Source: Callaeas wilsoni
Taxonomy: Eukaryota > Chordata > Aves > Passeriformes > Callaeidae
Assembly (NCBI GenBank): GCA_013398955.1
Contig: VWPU01003241.1
Coordinates: 124,001 to 188,000 of the forward strand
Length of the DNA stretch: 64,000 nucleotides
Reading direction: 5' to 3'
The position numbers and the translations under genes were made by a program. This document shows, piece after piece, positions 50,501 to 59,500 of this stretch. Within the stretch, counting starts at the first letter, position 1, and the number at the start of each line of letters is the position of its first letter. The notes under the pieces are model-generated. The model ran no database searches, was not told where the DNA came from, and was given only the letters and a program-made list of their open reading frames with translations.

Positions 50501-53500
50501 ATATCCCAGTTGTAATACAGAATCCTCTGTAGATCAGTCATGTCACACTGAAAATTGAGCACACATGTATGTGTTACCTAAGAGGGCCACGAATTTGGAG
50601 CTGGAAGAACTAAGTCATTGATATTGTCTACCAAAAAAGCACTTACTTCAGAAGAGATGTTACAGAATAGTTAAGGTTTAGATTACAGAGTTTGTATTTG
50701 GCACAACTTCATTTGGTAGTGAAGTTCTTAGTCCTTGATCTTGTGGATATTTCAGCTCTTAATGTGACCTAAGGAAAAGAAGCCTTTGTCTAACTTGGTT
50801 GGGATTCCTGCAAATGCTGCATTTCAGGGCCATGATGGGTACTCCATGCTCACTGGGAATAGAGATAGAGAGACAGAGATCTGAATGCCTGTGGTGGGAC
50901 CTGAAGGGAATGTGGGGTGTGCTGTGTGAGCTGTGGTGTGAGGGAACCCTTTCCACTATCTCCATGGAGATCTCTGGGTAGTGCGGATCGAGCCATCCAC
51001 CCAAGGGAGCACAGGTGATTTGCCTGGCGTGGTAGTCCTGGCAGCAGGCTTATTCAGTGGGTTTGTTTTCCTGACCTTTACCCCTCTGATGGCAATCATT
51101 AATCTCCAGCTCTTCCTCCCCTACTTGTTGGACTGAACAAGCTTGGTGTTCTTCACCTCTGTCAACCAACAGGTTCTCCATCCTGGACATCTGAACAGCA
51201 ACTGAAATACAAGCCCATATACCTGCAAGAGTAACTATCTCTTTCCATTTTGAATCAGGGAGATGCAATGTTTAACCATGCAGGAGTAAGCTGAAGGGTG
51301 GCATTTGTGAGGAGGAAGAAATGTTTAAGGCAGCTCGTATTGTGAACTAGCATGATGGTTTTGGATGGGAAGAAAGGGAAAAAATCCTTTAAAGCTATGT
51401 AGGAACATCACCAGATACACTATTTGAACTGTTAGTTAATGGCAAAATGAAATATTTCCTACCCATGAAAGTACAAATCATGTATTGAATCAGATTCCAA
51501 AGATGATGGAGTATGATAAGAAATGCCAAAAGTGTTATGCAGAATGCTAACTCCTGTGAGAAAATAAGAAGAGTGCTTCACCAGTGTTGTCATCACATGA
51601 ACTAGTCATTATCACTATGTTCCGTGAAAAAGCTCTGTTTCCACAGCACTTTTCTATGATATACTTTAATTAGAGGAAGGGAGTAAATACCGTGGTGTGA
51701 AGAACATCAGCTGGGGTTTAAAAAAAAATAAGGGAATATAGCATTTCAGAGTGGGTTGTGTAAAACCACATGCAGGAAAAATACAAAGTTGATGTTCACA
51801 TACTTGAAAATGATCACTGCCACACGACAGCAGCCATTTCCTTTGTGACACAGACACAGCTCAGATCCTTAAATCTGACCACAGCATCATCTCATGGCAT
51901 CACCCTCACTTAGTCACTCTGCTTTTTCTATTCTTCTGCACTTTTCTGCTTCTTGAGCTTTCCTATCTCTTGCTCTGTCTCCAGCCCAGTGGCAATCCCA
52001 TAGTTAGCTGTTTTCCCTGCTCCTTTCTCCCACATCACCAGAACCATGAACTTCTCTTCTCGACATCCTCCTCCTCCCCTCAAAATGCCAGTGTCACCTG
52101 TGATCTGGGAAAATATCGAGATGCAGCATCCCCAAACTCACACACCAACAGGAACTGACATCTTTCCTATGTGCCTGTTTTTGCTCCTGGTACTCAATGA
52201 GGAAAGCTGGGTACCAGGCTGCTGTTGTTTTTCAGACAGCTGCCCACATCAAACGCAAGTTTTGTTCCTTTTCCTGTTGTTGGGGCTGAGGGACGCAAAC
52301 CACACATAGGCAAGCTCCCAGGAAATTAACCTAGTACAGAATTTACCTGCCTGTGGTGAGGTTAGGCTGCCTGGTCATCAGTGTTACTGATAAGAAGAAA
52401 CAGCATCAATAAATTTCACTGTGAATTTACTTTTTGCCAGCTCATTTTGAATATACTTAAGAAGATAATGTCATAGTAGATTTGATAATTTTAAAGTACT
52501 TTTGTTTTTAATTCCATTCAAATATTCTCAAATCAAACCCAACGTGAAAAACAGCCACTGATATTTAGTGGTCAGACACCAAATTTGTGTGTCGCTGACT
52601 GAAACCTCTAGCAGAAGGTAAGTGCCCCTTTTATCACATCTCTGTGAACTCCTTCTCCTAACTTTTTTTCCAGACAAACAAATTATTGTTTATCTATTGT
52701 CATACAGTCTGTAATTGTTGACTATATAGCTGCTTATGTATGCTATATAGTCATCTTCAGACCTAAAGGAAACAGCATGAAATACTTACTACCTACTTTT
52801 GCTTTCTCTCTCTCTCACACACACACACACAAAACCTCTCATTGCACACATAGAGGTAATTGCTTTGTTAAAACATGCAGCGAGAACCTGTAAATTATGA
52901 TGGTTCAATTTACAGAATGCTGCTCATGGGCTGGTCACCAGACACTGGAGCAGGACCTGGTGTAGTGTCCAAATCCTTGCACATTTCCCTCAACTCTGTT
53001 CCTTGTATCTTTGGCCCATATGGAGTTTGTATACATGTGCTGAAGGAGGATTGTTCAAATTCAGGTTATACCAACTCTAATATTGTCATTTTAAGGAAAA
53101 CATCCTTCTGTACTCAACACATCAGTATCTGTTATCCCATCATGCTGCTGAGTGTCTAACACTGAACTGAAATGTATTATCTTCATGGTCTCTTTTAATC
53201 AAGTCTCAAGAATCCTTGGAGCAAATCCTCTGCCACAGATCTGAACCCAGGAAATCGCACTGCTTACTGAAAGGCAATCAAACACACAAGAAGGCTCTGG
53301 GTGTTTGCATAGCTTCGTGTTCACGTGGGGAAGCACTCCAGGTGCAGCCACAGAGCTGCAGAAGGCAAAGCCAAGCCATAGCTGCTCAACCAGCCATGGT
53401 AGGACAGCACATACACAGACTTTCAGCAGGTGATGAGAGTAATCTCATGCACAGGATTTCTCTGTCACTGACACATGCAAATATCTGATGTGCAGAGACA

Positions 53501-56500
53501 TCACCAGCCTCTCCAACAGCTCCTGTGCATGAGTAACTTGGATAACAGCCGGCACAAGCAAGGTGCACTGGCAGGTAAGCACAAGCAAGCACCAGCATGC
53601 TGCTCTGAAGCTATAGTCAGCCTGTCACATATTGAAACCATCTATAAATCCGGCGGATTTGCTGAAATGACAATTTGTGCTGTTTTCGTATTTTTGAAAT
53701 TGTTCTTATTCTTTAGCATGCAGAGGAAAAAGAAGGCACATATTTCTTAACAATTGCTGTTCCCGCCTTGCTGCACGTCGCAGCCCTCTGGGGTGACTCT
53801 GGAAGCACTGACCTTGGACGTCGCTGCAGTGGCATTACTTTCCTTACCACTCCCTGGTGCACTCTCCTCGATTGTTGCTGCTGTCGGGACTTCTGCCTTC
53901 TTTGCACTTGTTTCCAGAGAAACAGGAGTCCCTACTTTCCCCAGCCCACTCACTGGGGTTGAGCTTGGACTGCTTGGCTGCCGTGACTGGGACTTATACC
54001 AGCTAGGGTAAAACAAGGGATCCATGGCTTCTGCTGTGGCCGGCACTTGAGTGTCAGACTCGGGAGTCTGTTGAGAACCACTTGGTGTCACAACAACATC
54101 CTTAATCAGGACAGATAAAGAGAAGAACAAGCAGAGTGCACCACATTACCTTCCTGCTGTAGTCACATTGTTCTGCATGTTGTGTTTGTTATATGTCACT
54201 GCAAGGCATAGATTTGTCAAACCAACATGATCTGAAAGAATTGCAATCAAAATGCGAAGCAAAAGCAACAATCATTTGAATAACACAGACAAGAGAAAGA
54301 AAATAAATGAACCCAAAAATAGAACAGGAGCATAGAACTAGCTGGGAAGGGCGTGCTAACTGAGAAAGGGGTAAGCAAGAGATTCCTTAATTCACATAAA
54401 CCCTCAATTCATTTCTAAAAAATTAAGAAATTCTGCATAAGAGCCTCATGAACCTGTATCAGCCATGACTGACAGGTGTAGGTACCTTCAAATGGCTTGT
54501 TGCGTTTTAGGTTGAGAACACCACTTTTGCCACTGAGTCTGTCGATAAGAGCAGTTGGAATAAGGAGAGAAGCATTTGCCTACGAGCCTTGCCATCAATG
54601 CTATAAGCCAAACACTGTTGCTCTGCCAGGAAGGGGAGCAGCCAGACGAGCTGCACCTCTCTACCTGCGTCAAGCTCTCAGGGTTTCTACACGCACAACC
54701 TGCTATCACCAGTGCATTTCTGCTTTGCCTTTTTACACCAAAAGCCAAAAGCTCAAATACAGGTATCCCCCACACCACAACACCCACATGCTATGTCTGA
54801 CTCCATGCCTGACTGTCTCCTAATGGCATTTTACAATTTCTAGAGCAGCATGCTGCACCTTTCTCACTTTAGCCTTAGAAATTAGAGAATTCATGTTGGT
54901 GGCAGAATTGCTTATGTCTACTTCTTGTTTGCATAAAACCCTACATCAGTTAGGAAACACAAGTGTAGTTAAGCCAGTGCAAATCTTTAAATTTTGCTTA
55001 AGTCAGTAAAGCCTGATTTAAGAGCATCTTTACACAACTAGTGAAAACTCACACATGTTTTTAGATTAAAGAAAGAAGGAATTTATAATATTTATTTTCA
55101 CTTGTTTTACATGGGCAGCTTGCTACAATCAAAGATCGTTTGTGTGCTTTCTTGTTTTCACACAGGCCTCCTCAAATATATTCACAGCAGCCTTTACCCA
55201 GCCTTTACTCAGCAACTTCACTGAGTAAATTGTGTAAGAGAAGAATTTGCTAAGTTAATGGTATGCAAGGCAAACTAAAGTAGCATATGAAGTATATTTT
55301 TTAACATACATCTTTTAGAATATGCAGCAACTATGGTCTCATTCTAATCACATTCCCTAAGAAAAGTGTTGGCCTAAAATATTCACACCCTGAACCTATG
55401 TGCTGTTAGGTTATAAGAGGCAGTTTCCTCTCCTGTTTGCTGTATGATATTCCTGCATCTACCTAGACATATCCCAAGGATGATCAGACGAGAAGGCAGC
55501 AAGCGACATTCACAGAAAACAGATTAGAAGTATAATCTAAAGACTGGTGGTGGAAAGCTTCCTAAATCCAGAGGGAATGCCAAATTCTCTTAGTATAAAT
55601 ATTTTAACAATCATCTCATTTATAACAGTTAGTCTGAGTTAAATCACAGCAAGCAGTAATGTTGTGCAAGTTGTAATGCACTTAACTCCCAAATGGAGTG
55701 GTTTTTATTTATAACTTATGTATCCCATATATATCTTAATTTATCTAGCAGGTAATTTTTTGCTTATCAAGTGATACACGCAGAGGTCAAAGTAAAGTTG
55801 CATATATGTGTACTAGGGCAGTAAATAATTTTGCCCTCCAGGGCATCGACTGCCTTAGCCCTGCTCCTGACTTACGGTGCCCAGAGGACACAGGAGAGCA
55901 TTTTCTGGCTCTGCCAGGTGCACTCAGCATAGCTGGCAGGGCAGTGGGGCAGCGGAGACATTTACCTGAGCAGCTGGGGCAGCCAGCACTGGTGCTGGAG
56001 TGGGTTCAGCCAGAGGCTCTCCCCCTGCACTCTGCGCTTCAGGGTCCTGCTGAGGTGGCTGTGGTGCTCTCTCCGCCCCTTCCTCTTCCACTTCTTCCTC
56101 CTCGTCCTCCTCTCCTGATGACTCTGTATGGACTTCACCCAAGCCTTCGCCATCCTCTGTCTCCTCCTCTTCTTCTCCCTCCTCCTCTGATAGGACACGT
56201 GTAAAAGGACAGGTCGAGCACCATGTGAAGATGGCTTCAGTCTTTACATAATTAAAAAGCCATTTGCTATCACATGGCGAAGTCACTGACAATCTACTGC
56301 CCGGCAGAGAGGGTGTTGGTGAGGAGCCTACTCCTACCAGCCTGGACTGGGCACTGCCATGGAGCTGCCAGCAGGAGCTTTGGGGCAGGGAAGACACTGA
56401 ACGCACATGCTGCTTAAAATCTCAAGTTGGCCCTTTCCATGGGAAGGAGGACAGAAAATCCTGTCAATGCAGTTATCCTCATGAGGGATGTGCAGTACAG

Positions 56501-59500
56501 CCCTGCACGTTTTTGGGAGAGGCTACCTGGGATCTAGCACAATCTGTCATGAAAAAAGTCCTTTTTCCAGTTCTAGGTATATGTTTGTTTTAATGCCATT
56601 GAAGCTGTCATCATAATTCTTCAGCAGGTCAGTGCTTTGCAATGCACGACTGGAGGTTTGAGATACCAACATGCCTAAATCAGACTGTCAGACTTGGTCA
56701 AACCGTTGCTTTTGTGTCATCTGACACATCCTGTGGTCTGCAGTCGTGGCTCAGGTTGTTTCCAGAGGGAAGCCTCTAGCACTGGATTTTCTTTTGTATA
56801 ATCACACTAGTTATCCTAAAAAATGTTAGCTGTTGTTCAGGGCCATCCTAGTACTTCAGAGAAATAAACCTAGATTTGATTATAATTGATACATAATGCC
56901 CTGGTTACATTTTGGAAAAGAGAGAAATATCTGATTCCTACTCAGTATCATCACGTGAATAACACACTGCTGCTATATAAGAAATTTTGGTGAAGTAAAT
57001 TACATACCTCTTTCAAAATCAATTTCTCGTATTATTTTTTCTTCTCTACTGAGGTTCACTGTGAATTGGTTCATATTTTCATACCCATCTTCTATTTTTT
57101 CCATTTGAAATCCTTTAGAAGCTTCAGTAATTCTAAAACAGAGATTGGTTATTGGCACTGGATTTGAAGAGAAATTTATAAATTGTAAGTGATTATAAAA
57201 AACAAGAGTCTCAAGTTTAAATACTTACTTTTGTAGCAATGTTTTGGCATTCTGTGGAAACAAAAAAGAAATAACTGACTTCTCAAATGATTCAATTTTT
57301 TCAGAGATTTTATGCATTGAGAAATAATTCTTATACTGGCAGCTTTTAAAAGCACTAATAAGGATTTCATAAGTGACAGCCATGACATCTAGGAATGAGA
57401 GGGAATTTGGATGGTAATTAGTATACAGCTGAGTAAACCTTTCAGTTCTTCAAAGATGTTTTAATTAAAACGTGAATACGATGGGAAATATGCACAGTTG
57501 GTAAAAAAAAAAATGGAAATATTTTTCCTCTTATTTTTGGTTGTGTTTGTGGTGAAAAGCATTTGGTCTGTTACCTTATTTAGTCACAGTAATTATATCT
57601 TTTCTATCCATAAGGGCATCCTTTTGGAGAGACAAAATTTTATTTGTCCACAAAGAATATTGTACTCTTCAACAGCAATTCTTTGATGAAAGTAAGTAGG
57701 GGCTGTTTTATTTTGGTTTTGTTTGTGGGTTTTTTTTGGTTTTGTTTTGTTGAAAATGCCCTCCCAGCCTTTAATATAGAGGAATTGCAATCTTGCAAGA
57801 CAGAAATTCTACACCAATGAATTCATTGGACAGGCTGCTAATGGTTCCCTACTCACCTCTCTTAAGTTTATAGTAAGAAAACAGAAGAAAAAAAATTATG
57901 TAAAGGCATAAAACTGTAACTTAGCACATAAATTACTGAAAACTTAATAATTTTGTCAATGTACAAGTGAAAACTATAACTGTCAGAAATTCATGTACAC
58001 ATGAACATATTGTCCCACCATGATATTGGTGGGAAAATAAAGATTAGCTGGAAAATGTTTAAATTCCTATTTCTTATATGGGGACCAGAAATTTCTACAC
58101 AGGATAGTATATTTTGGTGCAAATAGCAAATACTCGTGTTCTTGATTTGGATACTATTCACAAGAAGAGTAGTTATTTGTCTGAGCTGATTCAAGTATTT
58201 TAAAAATGAGTTTTTATAAGTGTTCACATGAAGATAATCAAACTCTGAATGGGCCTACAATTGAGAAATGCTTAAATAATATATCAGTAAACCCATCATT
58301 CTTTTTCTATCTCTATTTATAGACTTTATACCTGCAAAAACACGGCCATTTCTGGTTCTTCCATGAACTGGATTCCTGATTCCACCAGTTTTGACACAGC
58401 TTCCAAGTGATCCGCATACTTCTTCATCAGGGAGCGGACGTGTTCCAGTTTCTCCTCTTGGGTTCTAGTGATTATTTGTGTCATCTCATTTTTTCTTTCT
58501 TCCAGTACAGAATAGAGGTAATCAAATTTTTCACACAACTCTTCTTTCTGTCGTCTGCAGCATTCCTGTGAATCATTTGGTTTATGTTAAACATGTTATG
58601 TTCTTAAAAGGGTTTCTATTTTTACAGTTACTTGGAAGCATTTTCATCAAAGAAATTCCTCTTTCTGAACAGTGCAAAGGATTCTGAATGACCCCAGAGA
58701 CTTTTATAATTTTCAAAGTCCAAGCTGTTGGAACAAAAGTTTAAAAACTCTTCTCCAACTCTGAGTTTCAAGCCACTGAAAGCCCCCAAACAGGTTATTG
58801 TATAACTTGTGAGTCTGCTAAAAAAAGTAAAAAGGTATTTATGATGTCTGTAGTGATACATCAAAGTCTGCAGAAAAGTAAAAGCTCCCACCGTATTAGC
58901 AGCTGGGTCCATTTGCGTGAACAGAATGGTTTTAAAAGGAGCGAGCATCTCAAACAGCTCTGGAGAATTTTCTTTTTCTACCAGAGTACCTGGAACAATC
59001 CTGGCTGGGCTTGATTTTCACATACGCCCTCTTAGACTCTATTTGGACAAGAGGTGTCCATTTTATTCCATTTACTGTGCACTGAATGAGGTAGCAAAGA
59101 AAATGGTGTGTGACAGAAGCACAAAGACAAGGAGGAGGAATCAGATTCCAGCTGTACGTTCAGTCGCTGATTTTCACATCGTTTCTTGAGACACTTCTAT
59201 TGTCCCTCCAACCAGACAACAGCATCTTTCACTGAGTTAGGAGGATGGGTTTGATGACTGCTGCATTGAGCGCTTTCTAAAAAGAACAAGCTGCACTTGT
59301 AAAGGAGAATTTATGGGGAGGAAATGGGAGACAGATTATATATAATGTCTGAGGTCTACCAAATAGAAGTACTTGAGTCATCTGTGTGCCCCAGGGCATA
59401 ACCTTATTGTGGTTAGACCTGGTCATGGATGGTGGTGATTATTTAAATCTCTTTCCTAGGAACTGAGGCTGAATCGATTCCTCATCTTTGTCCCTTGAGG

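Larger units (their letters stand above)
38537..53812 (-). other. TRIM55: TRIM55 last intron (15.3 kb)
   Basis: By far the largest TRIM55 intron in the window. It holds poly(T) runs at 38985-39005 (21 T) and 40684-40699 (16 T), a (TC)n(CA)n repeat near 52805-52831, and inverted repeats at 40280-40357 and 52719-52753. Small open frames such as 48851-49303 (+) show no recognisable domain. No intact or decayed mobile element was recognised with confidence. The acceptor CTTTTCTTCCTTTGCAG is strong. Confidence 0.8.

Noticed and set aside
53754..54011. 85-aa plus-strand open frame
   Set aside because: Antisense shadow of the TRIM55 LFYPSWYK exon.
55806..56204. 132-aa plus-strand open frame rich in Pro and Leu
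   Set aside because: Antisense shadow of the Glu-rich TRIM55 exon; GAG/GAA codons read backwards give CTC/TTC runs.
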